Source: Planctomycetota bacterium (lineage in GTDB: Bacteria; Planctomycetota; Phycisphaerae; WQYP01). From it: a DNA stretch of 64,000 nucleotides. The notes beneath the pieces were generated by a model. It had not been told where the DNA came from. It worked only from the letters and a program-made list of their open reading frames with translations, and did no database searches. Positions 19,482 through 28,788 of the stretch are shown piece after piece (position 1 is the stretch's first letter; the number at the start of each line of letters is the position of its first letter). The DNA lies in NCBI GenBank assembly GCA_021819825.1, contig JAKAEZ010000003.1, forward strand, positions 62,001 through 126,000. Direction: 5' to 3'. The position numbers were made by a program, and so were the translations under genes.

Positions 19482-19530
19482 AATAAAAGGTACCTGACAC
19501 CTTTATTAAAGGTGTCAGGTACCTTTTATT
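19482..19530. repeat. 49-nt perfect inverted repeat (24-nt arms, 1-nt centre); REP-like palindrome, possibly a bidirectional terminator
   Basis: AATAAAAGGTACCTGACACCTTTA-T-TAAAGGTGTCAGGTACCTTTTATT read directly; lies between convergent genes, 2 nt from the stop of the minus-strand gene. Confidence 0.9.
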
Positions 19531-19532
19531 TA

Positions 19533-21665
19533 TTACATCGCCTTGTTCAAGCCTTCGTGCCGGACCTTCCAGGAGCCGTCTTGGGGGAAGCCTGGGGCGT
19601 TGTGGTGCGGACCGCCATCCCAACCAGCTGTCAGGAATGCCGCTGCATAAAGTAAAGCGCCGTCTCCCGGAACATAAGGGCATGGGCCGCCGGTGTTGAT
19701 GCCGCGAATATCAAAATGATTGCCGTGAACTTTTGCGGTCAGGGCGGAAATTGCAATCTGCGGTTCACCAACCCGCGCCGCCGCCATAGCCATCCATGGC
19801 AAATCCCAACCATATTCATGCTTACCGGCCCAATCCCAGGATTTCCAAGTTTTTAAGACCGTTGCATGAGCTATCGCGGGGTCCACCCCGGCAATCGGCG
19901 GTAACATGCCGTATACGCCAATCATATCCGGATGATTATTGCGAATGGTCGTATAAGTCGCTTTGGCCCACTGCTCGGAAATCACATAAACGCCCTGATC
20001 TACCGGCAGTGGGGCCAAATGTTTCAGGACATGCGCCCAACGTGGATCCGCGGGCAGTCCCATGCGGCGGTGCCAAGTCTGAGCTGCGGTTAATGCGAAT
20101 CGCCAATAGGCCAATTCATAAACACTGTTGCTGGTAACGCCATGTTCACACGCCGGCATGATCGGAGTAAGATCATACCGCTTGAGCGTCTTGTTCCATG
20201 TTGGAAAACTGGCCATGTAATCCGCGGTGGAAAAAATAATATCCCGCCATAGTTCAAGCGTTTCGAAGGTGGGGGCCAGACGGTAATGCAATTCGGCAAA
20301 GAATATCGGGTGTGGCTGCTGCCAGGCCAGAATATTATCCCCAAACCATGGAACATTTCGCCCGCCGGGACCGGTGCGCTTCGGCCATTTTACACCACGA
20401 TAATCCAATTGCCTGGCCAGCGCCCGCGCCACCGGCTTGATCCGCCAATAAAACGCCAGTTCGCGCATAGCTAATGGCCAGCGGTTCCACAACGCATAAT
20501 GTCCGATATGCCAAACCGCCATTTCCATGTTGGCCTGACTGCTCCACTGATCCAGCCCTATTAAACCGATCTCAGCCCCGGGCATATCCCCGGCTTCCTG
20601 TACGGCCATCTGATATTGAGCCAGCACAATCCGCCGTTCGAGTTCCGGTGCCGCGGGGTTACTGCTGCCGGAAAGATCAATGGCTCCACCGCTGTTCCAA
20701 AACCGCTCCCAATGATTGGCCGTGGCTTTTTCCGTTTCCGCAAAGCTTGGGTGCCGCTGCCCCAGATTTACCGCATCCGGTGCGAACTGGCATGTCAATT
20801 CAATCGTGGTTTGGCCCGCCAGCGGAATCAGCCGCCAGGTGTGAGGACGCTCATCAGGATAAATGGCCGCATGTTTTCCCGTGAACATAACGCCATAACG
20901 TGACGAATCCGCAATGCGCTGCAAATGCACCCATGTTTCCGCGCGTCGCACGACCAGCGTCTTATGCTTCTGAGGTGCATGAAAATCCCCAATCCAAGGT
21001 CCCTGTTTGCGATCCGGATAGGGAAAATCCAGCATGATCCATAAACGCCCGACAGCCAGTGCGGAAGACGTTATTCGCACCGCCAACCTGTCGGCGCGCG
21101 TATCGCATAGACTTTCCACCGTGACTTGCTGCCCGTGTAACTGAAATACGGTGTGCTGTTTAACAGTATATATGTCAATGTGTCTATCAATTCCTGAAAC
21201 CTCCTCCCGTTTCAGCGGTTGTCCCCGGGCATGTACAAACCGCAGTCGCCCCAGATTCATGCGGTGCGGATTCTCCCGCATCCAGTGGTACAGCGCGTCT
21301 TCCGAAGCCGGCCAGATTTGCGGCCCTTTAAGGCGGCCGCGCTCATAGGTGCCGGTAATCGGGACATCCGCCCGCGTATAGCCCTGCGGCATCGGCGACC
21401 AATTCCAACCCCAGTCCGTCATGATATTACCGGCAAAGGTCTGCAAACCCGTGGCATCGCAATTAAAGACCGCGCCGCCATTACCGATTTGGAAGACCCC
21501 ATCAAGTTTATTGTATTGAAAGTTGTGCCGGGTGACCAAAGCTTTGCGATCAATTCCAGTTGCGCCTTTCCGTACGAGCGAAGCCCGCTTGGGAGCTGCC
21601 GCCGCCGTCAAAGCCCCGAGAAGCAAGTTTCGTCGTGAACAACCCATTGATGTCCGTCCAGCCAT
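19533..21665 (-). CDS. secreted (Tat-like signal) glycosidase-like protein, six-hairpin type fold suspected
   Basis: RRNLLLGALTAAAAP twin-Arg-like signal; DMPGAEIGLIGLDQWSSQANMEMAVWHIGHYALWNRWPLAMREL and WAGKHEYGWDLPWMAMAAARVGEP reminiscent of (alpha/alpha)6 glycosidases; start ATG 21665 with GGAG RBS. Confidence 0.6.
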   Translation of the reverse strand: MAGRTSMGCSRRNLLLGALTAAAAPKRASLVRKGATGIDRKALVTRHNFQYNKLDGVFQIGNGGAVFNCDATGLQTFAGNIMTDWGWNWSPMPQGYTRADVPITGTYERGRLKGPQIWPASEDALYHWMRENPHRMNLGRLRFVHARGQPLKREEVSGIDRHIDIYTVKQHTVFQLHGQQVTVESLCDTRADRLAVRITSSALAVGRLWIMLDFPYPDRKQGPWIGDFHAPQKHKTLVVRRAETWVHLQRIADSSRYGVMFTGKHAAIYPDERPHTWRLIPLAGQTTIELTCQFAPDAVNLGQRHPSFAETEKATANHWERFWNSGGAIDLSGSSNPAAPELERRIVLAQYQMAVQEAGDMPGAEIGLIGLDQWSSQANMEMAVWHIGHYALWNRWPLAMRELAFYWRIKPVARALARQLDYRGVKWPKRTGPGGRNVPWFGDNILAWQQPHPIFFAELHYRLAPTFETLELWRDIIFSTADYMASFPTWNKTLKRYDLTPIMPACEHGVTSNSVYELAYWRFALTAAQTWHRRMGLPADPRWAHVLKHLAPLPVDQGVYVISEQWAKATYTTIRNNHPDMIGVYGMLPPIAGVDPAIAHATVLKTWKSWDWAGKHEYGWDLPWMAMAAARVGEPQIAISALTAKVHGNHFDIRGINTGGPCPYVPGDGALLYAAAFLTAGWDGGPHHNAPGFPQDGSWKVRHEGLNKAM

Positions 21666-22013
21666 GACAAGCTTCTCCGCAGTTAATAAATTTGCCAAGT
21701 GGATATTCTGGACACGAACTGCGGAATTGTATCGCATCTTGATCGAACCGCAATATCATAACTGCACAAATGCTTTGGCAATCGCGATTTCTTAATTGCA
21801 TACAATCCAAAACCCTCAAGCAGAGGGTGTTATTGGTCAAAGCTATGCAACGAAGTTACGCCAAACTGCCGTTTTCCGCCTTTCAGAAACATATGGTAAC
21901 CTGTAACAAGGTCGTTAAATAAAATAGTAAAGCGGTTCAAATATTAAAAATTGCGAAATAACCAGTGGTTTATAGGATCAGTCGGGCTGGTAAAAAAAAT
22001 AATTAGAATCTTC

Positions 22014-22045
22014 TTGACAAACCAATTTAACCGGTTAAACTAAAT
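22014..22045 (+). promoter_or_regulatory. sigma70-type promoter overlapping a 14-bp palindrome TTTAACCGGTTAAA (LacI-family operator-like)
   Basis: TTGACA at 22014-22019, TAAACT 16 nt downstream; palindrome 22026-22039 covers the spacer and -10. Confidence 0.55.
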
Positions 22046-22097
22046 AGACGGTAGCGGAGGTCGCTACGCAAATTCATTATTTCTAAAGGAGAGTCTC

Positions 22098-23174
22098 ATG
22101 GTTGGTATCACATCTCATCGGTCTTGGGCCGCCCTATTGGGTATGGCTGCGGGAATAACAGCATTCGGCATGGTCGGTTCGGCAGTCCATGCATCGGCTA
22201 TTGCCAGCGATAATGCTTCGAATTATCAAGGCAGTGGCGGCACAACCAATGTTTGGGCGAATTCCAGCAATCCAAACAGCCTGTCTCCGACAGAGCCTAA
22301 CGGCGGGACTGGATTTGGCGCGTGGTCGATTTCCAATCAGCAAAGCGCAACACCACCCTACAACGGTTCAGGATTGAGCACCTTTGATACAACTAATCCA
22401 ATTAACACAAACGGAAATTATTGGTATATGTACGCCAACGGCGGCTCTGCGACCGCTCGCACGGATGCCTATCGGGCTTTCACTGGATCACTGGCTGTCG
22501 GGCAGTCCTTCGGCGTCGCACTGGAAACACAGGGGGTTGGTGCGAGCGCTGCCAACGGGCTTCCCAGTTTTGGATTCGCCTTGGATTCCAATTCCGGACC
22601 CTCGTTAACCGCCGGAAGTGTGAGCGTGACCTCCGCCGGAACCGGACCCACCTCGGCCACGAACTACGCAGACGCAAACGCTTTATTCTCTTTGAGTTTC
22701 AACGAACTTGGACCAACAGGTAACACGAATTCCAACCTGACCGGATACAATGGTCTGTCCAATACGTCAAGCTCTGGTTACGTTGTTGAAGTCAATATCA
22801 CCGCCGGTGGTGTAACGACTTCATCCTTGCTTAGCACAGTCACCAGCCCAGCCGGGGCGAACAGCTCAAACTATCCCGCCGGATCGGGTGAATCGTATCT
22901 CAACGGTGGCCTGACGGCAAACTTCACGTTGGAATCGAGCAACTCGTATACGCTGTCGTTAACGCCGATTGGATCCACCACCGCTATCCAAACCTATAGC
23001 GGAGCGCTTGGCTCTGGCAGTATTACTGGAGCCGACATTTTTGACCAAAGCACGTACCAAAATGGCAACTTCAACAGCTTGGCCATCACCGCCGTTCCTG
23101 AGCCGGCCACCATCGGCTTGTTCGTCGCGGCGGGTGCCGGTTTACTGTTGATTCGCCGTCGGCGGTCGGCCTGA
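22098..23174 (+). CDS. PEP-CTERM sorting-domain protein, paralogue 1
   Basis: Signal peptide; C-terminal AVPEPATIGLFVAAGAGLLLIRRRRSA. Confidence 0.9.
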   Translation: MVGITSHRSWAALLGMAAGITAFGMVGSAVHASAIASDNASNYQGSGGTTNVWANSSNPNSLSPTEPNGGTGFGAWSISNQQSATPPYNGSGLSTFDTTNPINTNGNYWYMYANGGSATARTDAYRAFTGSLAVGQSFGVALETQGVGASAANGLPSFGFALDSNSGPSLTAGSVSVTSAGTGPTSATNYADANALFSLSFNELGPTGNTNSNLTGYNGLSNTSSSGYVVEVNITAGGVTTSSLLSTVTSPAGANSSNYPAGSGESYLNGGLTANFTLESSNSYTLSLTPIGSTTAIQTYSGALGSGSITGADIFDQSTYQNGNFNSLAITAVPEPATIGLFVAAGAGLLLIRRRRSA

Positions 23175-23408
23175 AACGGCTCTTGTAATGTGAGATCTGA
23201 AATTTGAGATTTCAAATTTGAAACGGATGATTTAACGGGCCTTTACGGCTGTGTAAATCCGGAGTTTTAAATCAAGAAACCTCAACGCCCGGCGAAGTTG
23301 TAATCCGGTGATCGCGTCCAAACCGGCACCAATTGGTCGGAACGGGTTTGTTTTAGATTTGTTTTCAATACCCCTGTGGCAGGGCTTATGAGTTTCGGAG
23401 ATTTATGT

Positions 23409-24398
23409 ATGGCGGCCAAACGAATAAGTTCTGTCCAACACCACCCCCGATGGCCTCGCCTCTTGTCCGGTGCGGCTGTCGCGGGAATGGTCGGATGGGT
23501 GACAGCTCACGGCGGCGTGGCCGCCGCCGTGAGCTTATCCGATAATGCCGCCAACCCGGCCTACGCCGGCGGTACATGGACCAATAACAGCAACGGCGGC
23601 ACTGGCTTGGGACCCTGGTATCAAGGACCAACCGGTTCCGGAGTCGGGCAAAACGCGACGTGGGGTTTCGATACCGAATCCGCAGCCAATATTTTCGGTA
23701 CCACCGCCACGCCGAATATCAACACCAATGGCGTTGCCTGGACGCTTTGGTCACAAAATGGCACCGGCTCAGATCCCGCGGCTCCAACCGCTTACCGCGG
23801 TTTTAATTATCCCTTGGTTTCCGGAGCTACCTTTTCCATCAACATGGCGACCGATGCTATCGGTTCGCAAGGAGCGGAAGGATTCCAACTTCAAAGTTAC
23901 AATGCCGCCACCGGCTATGCCACACCCATTCTGGAAGTGGCGGCGTTCGCTTCGGGCAGCTATTACAGTGTCAGTTATGGCGGCTACACGTCCATCACGC
24001 CTGGATTTTCCAATTCCTTTACCTCCGGCATCAAATCCATTCATGACGGCAGCGGCAGCGAAAACAATGGCAATGGGCTGACCATTACGGTCGATCTCAC
24101 CGCACCGTCAACCGCGTCCGTTACGCTGACTCCCTTAAATAGTGCGCAGGGTAGCGCCGACACCTTTAACAACTTGGCGCTAAATCCAGATTCTATTAAT
24201 CAGATCATGCTCTTTAACGATAACCTCGGCAGTAGCGCGCAAAACGCGTATTTTAATAATTTGCAAGTGACTGACCCCGTTCCGGAGCCTACCGTCTTAG
24301 CTCTTTTGGGCTGTGCCTTGTTGGCGTTGCCCTTATTGCGGCGGAGAACGCTTGCCCTTAATCCCAGGCCGGAGAGAGACACAATATGTCAACGGTGA
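23409..24398 (+). CDS. PEP-CTERM sorting-domain protein, paralogue 2
   Basis: Signal peptide; C-terminal PVPEPTVLALLGCALLALPLLRRRTLALN; shares SDNAxN..GG..W.N.SN.GGTG.G.W with the preceding protein; ATG 23409 chosen within 23376..24398. Confidence 0.88.
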   Translation: MAAKRISSVQHHPRWPRLLSGAAVAGMVGWVTAHGGVAAAVSLSDNAANPAYAGGTWTNNSNGGTGLGPWYQGPTGSGVGQNATWGFDTESAANIFGTTATPNINTNGVAWTLWSQNGTGSDPAAPTAYRGFNYPLVSGATFSINMATDAIGSQGAEGFQLQSYNAATGYATPILEVAAFASGSYYSVSYGGYTSITPGFSNSFTSGIKSIHDGSGSENNGNGLTITVDLTAPSTASVTLTPLNSAQGSADTFNNLALNPDSINQIMLFNDNLGSSAQNAYFNNLQVTDPVPEPTVLALLGCALLALPLLRRRTLALNPRPERDTICQR

Positions 24399-27382
24399 CC
24401 GTACATCCTGAAAAGCATTTGTCCCGCGGCCAGGACAACCGTGCTCGTGCTTCCCGGACGCGCTTTGGTGCAGCAATGCTTGCCGCAGTGGCCTGTGTCG
24501 GGATAGCCGCGAGGGCACCGGCGGTATACGCCCAAAGCAGTGCTTATGCGGCTCCCGCGATTCTGGATTATTTTGGCGGTACCTGGCAAACCATAACCAA
24601 CCGCATGTCCGATGTTTTCGGAGCCGGCTATGGATCGGTGCTCACACCGCCGCCCACGCGGGCCGACTCCGGCAACGCATCGGTGGGCTATGACGTCTAC
24701 AATCGTTTTGATCTCGGCTCCGCCAATGACCCCACCGCGTATGGCACCATCAGCGGCTATGAAAATCTCGTCAGTGCGGTGCATCAAATGGGGGGGTATA
24801 TCTATATTGATTACTCCTTGGGACACAACGGCTTTTCCCAATGGGGCACCACGGATGGCAATGGAAACACCTTCGCCCAGGCCGGCGGCTATCCCGGATT
24901 TGTGTTAAGCAATTCCAGCAGCTCCTACGGTGATTTTAATAATCCCAGCGACACGGGCACGCAAACCGCTCAGTTGTCCGGTCTGATCAACATTAATTTT
25001 AATGAGAATTATCAATATATTCGTTTGCCAACCACAGCGGGAAATCCCAATAACATCCCCGGCGGGACAACCCCCGCCTTCGGCCGCCTGGCCAATGTGC
25101 CCCTGCCCGCCAATCAGCAGTTTTATCCACAGCCTGGTTACAACACCCAAAGCATTACCAATCCGGATACCGGCCAAAGCGGCATCTTGGTAAATTCATT
25201 TGATACTGCCAATCCACAGGGCGGTTCGCCAACGCTGCAAAATGACACCGGCTATCTGATGGACAACGTGCAATGGATGATCCAGACACTTGGTGTTGAT
25301 GGCTTCCGCCTCGATGCGGTCAAGAATATGGAATATTCCACTATTTTGCCATACTTTAATCAGGCGGTTACGCAGGCCAGCACACATACATATCTCAACG
25401 GCCAGCAGGAGCAGATTTATTCCTTCGGCGAATATTATGACAGCAATATCCCGCAAGGCCCGGGCGCACCCATTGATCCCGCAGCCAATATGAACGCTCT
25501 GAATTTTCCCCTGTTTTTTGCCATGCAAAGCAATCTGACCGGTGATGGTCTGACAAACAATTGGAACAACATTGTCAGCGCTTCCTATCTGGTCAATAAC
25601 GGTGGCGTGGATTTTGTGCAAAGCCAGGACAATGGTGCGCCTTACTTAAGTAATGTGGCGTATGCCTATGAACTTATGATGCCGGGCCAGGCGATTGTGT
25701 ATTACAACGGCAACGGCACCGCATTTGATAATGGCACGCAAAGTTTTCCGCAGAACGGCCGCGAGGATGCGCTGGGCGGTGTGTACGGCAATCAGATGGC
25801 CAACAATTCACTGGCCACCTACAATGCCTCCAGCCAAACAATGACAGTGACACATGTAAATCAAACCAGCGGCTTGGTGGATTTGCGCAACCGTTACAGT
25901 ACCGGCAATGTCATTCAACGTTATTTAAGTCAAAACAATTACGCCTTTGAACGTCAGGATTCCGCCCTTGTATTATTGAATAACCAAACCGGGGGCGGCA
26001 ATTTTTCCACCACCTTGCAAACGTCCTTTAATCCGGCCAATGTGCCGTATCTGGTGGAATTAACCGGCAACGCCGCCGCCAATGGCCTGCCGCAGGTTTT
26101 GCAGGTTAATTCCGATGGCACCGTAAACGCGACATTTTCCAATAACGCCAACTCCGCTGGGACATTCACCGGGCAGGGCGATCTGATCTACGGCCCAGCC
26201 ACGCCCATCGGAACCATGACCATCACCAATACCGCCGGCCAAATTCCCGGTACAGCTCCTTCCTCAAGTGATCCCAACATCATTGCGGACAATGGCAGCA
26301 ATACTGTTACCAATGTGGCCGTGGTAAAAGGATCTCAATTCCAGATCCAACTGCAAACCCAGAAAGTGTATCTGCTGGGAAACCCGAATCTGTATGATCC
26401 CAACGCCGGTGGCGATAACGCGATATTCAAAATTAACAGCGGCTTGGCCGTCAATAACCAGAGCTTTGTCAGCACCACGCCCAATAGCATTGGCTATGGG
26501 TATCTGGAATTCCAAAACGCCAGCCCGCTGGTCGGCGGGGGCACTGGTTTGTACTCCGAAACCATCAATACCAGCGATTTGCCGCAGGGGTATGACAACA
26601 TTGAAGTCATCGCCTTTCGCCATCGCACAGGCGCTGACGCACCGCCGGTCTATACCGACTGGACCCAAACCATCTATGTCGATACCTCCGCACCCGTCTC
26701 GCAGGTCATGAGTTTCAATCCCGTAACGCATGGCGTGAATCAGAATCGTGATCTTGTGGTGCAATCAGTGGATGGTCTGGCCAACAATATCCACGTCCTA
26801 TTTGATTTAGGCTCGGCGCTTACCAACACCCAGATTCTTTCCATGATCAGCAGTTCCAATCAGGCCACGCAGACCGATACCAATCAGTGGACCATGGAAG
26901 CCCAGGGGTTAACCAGCGGCAATCATGTCGCGACGGTGGTAACCTACAAACCGGATGGCACGTATAACATCCAACGCTTTGCCGGCCTTTATACCTCCAC
27001 CATTTATGGCCAGGGACTGGGGGATCTGAATTTTAACGGTTTATATAACGTCGCGGATGTGAATACCTTTGCGGCGTTGCTGGCCAGTAACAATACCGAA
27101 TTCAATCCGGCGGCGGATTATCTGGGAACCGGTGTGATTAACACCCAGGATCTGATTTTATTTGGCCAGACATTGCGGCAGGAAAATGCGAACAGTCAAA
27201 CCATGACCGCCTATGATAATTTGTTGCAGCAATACACCGGCACCACCAATCTGGCCGCATTATTGGCGACATCATCCGTGCCGGAACCGGCGGCAGGTGT
27301 TCTGTTGCTGGCGGGTTTGCCCTTGATATTCATGCGGCGTCGCCGCAATGACAATAAAAAAGTATGTTTCCAGGTGGCCTGA
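24386..27382 (+). CDS. GH13 alpha-amylase-like protein with dockerin-like segment and PEP-CTERM anchor
   Basis: GFRLDAVKNMEY (nucleophile region), IYSFGEYYD (acid/base), FVQSQDNGAP; GLGDLNFNGLYNVADVNTFAALL...GTGVINTQDLILFGQTL dockerin-like; SSVPEPAAGVLLLAGLPLIFMRRRR. Confidence 0.88.
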   Translation: MSTVTVHPEKHLSRGQDNRARASRTRFGAAMLAAVACVGIAARAPAVYAQSSAYAAPAILDYFGGTWQTITNRMSDVFGAGYGSVLTPPPTRADSGNASVGYDVYNRFDLGSANDPTAYGTISGYENLVSAVHQMGGYIYIDYSLGHNGFSQWGTTDGNGNTFAQAGGYPGFVLSNSSSSYGDFNNPSDTGTQTAQLSGLININFNENYQYIRLPTTAGNPNNIPGGTTPAFGRLANVPLPANQQFYPQPGYNTQSITNPDTGQSGILVNSFDTANPQGGSPTLQNDTGYLMDNVQWMIQTLGVDGFRLDAVKNMEYSTILPYFNQAVTQASTHTYLNGQQEQIYSFGEYYDSNIPQGPGAPIDPAANMNALNFPLFFAMQSNLTGDGLTNNWNNIVSASYLVNNGGVDFVQSQDNGAPYLSNVAYAYELMMPGQAIVYYNGNGTAFDNGTQSFPQNGREDALGGVYGNQMANNSLATYNASSQTMTVTHVNQTSGLVDLRNRYSTGNVIQRYLSQNNYAFERQDSALVLLNNQTGGGNFSTTLQTSFNPANVPYLVELTGNAAANGLPQVLQVNSDGTVNATFSNNANSAGTFTGQGDLIYGPATPIGTMTITNTAGQIPGTAPSSSDPNIIADNGSNTVTNVAVVKGSQFQIQLQTQKVYLLGNPNLYDPNAGGDNAIFKINSGLAVNNQSFVSTTPNSIGYGYLEFQNASPLVGGGTGLYSETINTSDLPQGYDNIEVIAFRHRTGADAPPVYTDWTQTIYVDTSAPVSQVMSFNPVTHGVNQNRDLVVQSVDGLANNIHVLFDLGSALTNTQILSMISSSNQATQTDTNQWTMEAQGLTSGNHVATVVTYKPDGTYNIQRFAGLYTSTIYGQGLGDLNFNGLYNVADVNTFAALLASNNTEFNPAADYLGTGVINTQDLILFGQTLRQENANSQTMTAYDNLLQQYTGTTNLAALLATSSVPEPAAGVLLLAGLPLIFMRRRRNDNKKVCFQVA

Positions 27383-27403
27383 TATTTTAGAAGGAGGTTC
27401 TTT

Positions 27404-28489
27404 ATGAACCGGAGAAAAGGCTTTACCCTCATTGAACTCTTGGTCGTCATCAGCATCATCGCACTGCTGATCGCGCTACTTCTGCCGGCACTGGCCAGAG
27501 CCAAGCAGTTGGCCGACTCCATTGTGTGTCTATCCAATGTGCGACAGCTTGGCTTGGCGGAAAACATGTTCGCCAATGAACACAAAGGCCTGGTGCAGCC
27601 GATTACCGACAGCGGCATCATGCAATATACCGAAACGCCCGACACGGATCACACCATGTTCGCGTATCGTTACACAACCTATAACCCCGCTACCGGCACT
27701 TATTCCCCGGCCGCTGGAGCACCGATCTTGAAGGACTGGGCCAGCGCTTTGGTACCGTATCTCGGGGGCCAGGAAAATCAGACTTTCATGAATTTTGGCG
27801 TCAATGGTTCCGGCGAAAAAGTATTTCTCTGTCCCAGTGACCCGACCCTGAACGATCCATACCCGGGTTACCAGCTATTTAACAATGTAGAGGTTACAAA
27901 TAACAGCCAGCCGACACCGAGCGGATACCCCTCCCCATATTTCCAAGGGTATTACCCGATATCATACGGAGTCAACGCGGATATCGCCGGATTGGTATAC
28001 AATGGTGGTGGAGGCGCATGTAACCCCGGCGCGGACTATTTGGTTGCAGCCGGATCCACGGCCAAAGCGGGCCTGACGAATCCGCTGGCATGCAAATTGG
28101 GCGGCGTAGACGCTCCGGCCAGTACGCTGTTATTCGCCGACTGCGGTGTGCGTCCGAATCCCGGCGGTAACGACGTTGGCGGCAACATGCTCAACTTTTG
28201 CGACGCGTTGTATTACACTACTTTCTTTGACACCGGCGCGCCGCAGGTGGCTTCGGGGAATGTGAATCCCTGCTCATTGCAGGCCATCGCGGATACGCCT
28301 TGGATTCGAGATCGTATTCCGCTGGCACCCGACGTATTACCTCTTCCGGTTGGTGACTCAGGTGGCAATAACATGGGGTGGGTGCGGCATGGCACCACCA
28401 TCAATGTGGCGTTCTGTGACGGCCACGCGGCGGCCGTGTCCACCAGCGACTTCCCTTCCGTATTTGTCTCGCCTTACAGCGGGCGTTAA
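27404..28489 (+). CDS. prepilin-type N-terminal methylation protein (DUF1559-like, H-X-DG C-terminus)
   Basis: [32 protein letters not shown]-terminal [32 protein letters not shown]. Confidence 0.9.
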   Translation: MNRRKGFTLIELLVVISIIALLIALLLPALARAKQLADSIVCLSNVRQLGLAENMFANEHKGLVQPITDSGIMQYTETPDTDHTMFAYRYTTYNPATGTYSPAAGAPILKDWASALVPYLGGQENQTFMNFGVNGSGEKVFLCPSDPTLNDPYPGYQLFNNVEVTNNSQPTPSGYPSPYFQGYYPISYGVNADIAGLVYNGGGGACNPGADYLVAAGSTAKAGLTNPLACKLGGVDAPASTLLFADCGVRPNPGGNDVGGNMLNFCDALYYTTFFDTGAPQVASGNVNPCSLQAIADTPWIRDRIPLAPDVLPLPVGDSGGNNMGWVRHGTTINVAFCDGHAAAVSTSDFPSVFVSPYSGR

Positions 28490-28561
28490 AAAGGACAGCG
28501 GCCTTAGCCCATGCCAGGGCCGACGAAATGTCTGGCAACACGTGCTTACGCTCTGAAAACT

Positions 28562-28597
28562 GCGGCCATGGATAACCCATCCGTGGCCGCTTTTTTA
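28562..28597 (+). terminator. Rho-independent terminator
   Basis: GCGGCCA TGGATAACCCATCCG TGGCCGC TTTTTTA. Confidence 0.8.
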
Positions 28598-28788
28598 TGC
28601 GCCGCGCTGATCCCTCTTGGCGCATCATTTCCCGCCCCCGTAAAAATATTTTGCCTGCCCTGTAGGGGTTTATCCCCCTGCGGCAACGTATATGGTGAAC
28701 GGGCAATCACCGGGAACGGAATAATAAACCGACCCGATAAGAAAGCCCCGCGTTGAGAAGTGTTTGGAAATTTACGGAGTTTGCATTT

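Noticed and set aside
23328-23337. ACCAATTGGT palindrome between the two PEP-CTERM paralogues
   Set aside because: Only 10 bp with no promoter-like context; too short to support a regulatory call.
24389-26764. Several minus-strand ORFs (150, 141, 166 aa) opposite the amylase gene
   Set aside because: Shadow ORFs of a well-supported coding gene; no RBS, no recognisable motifs.
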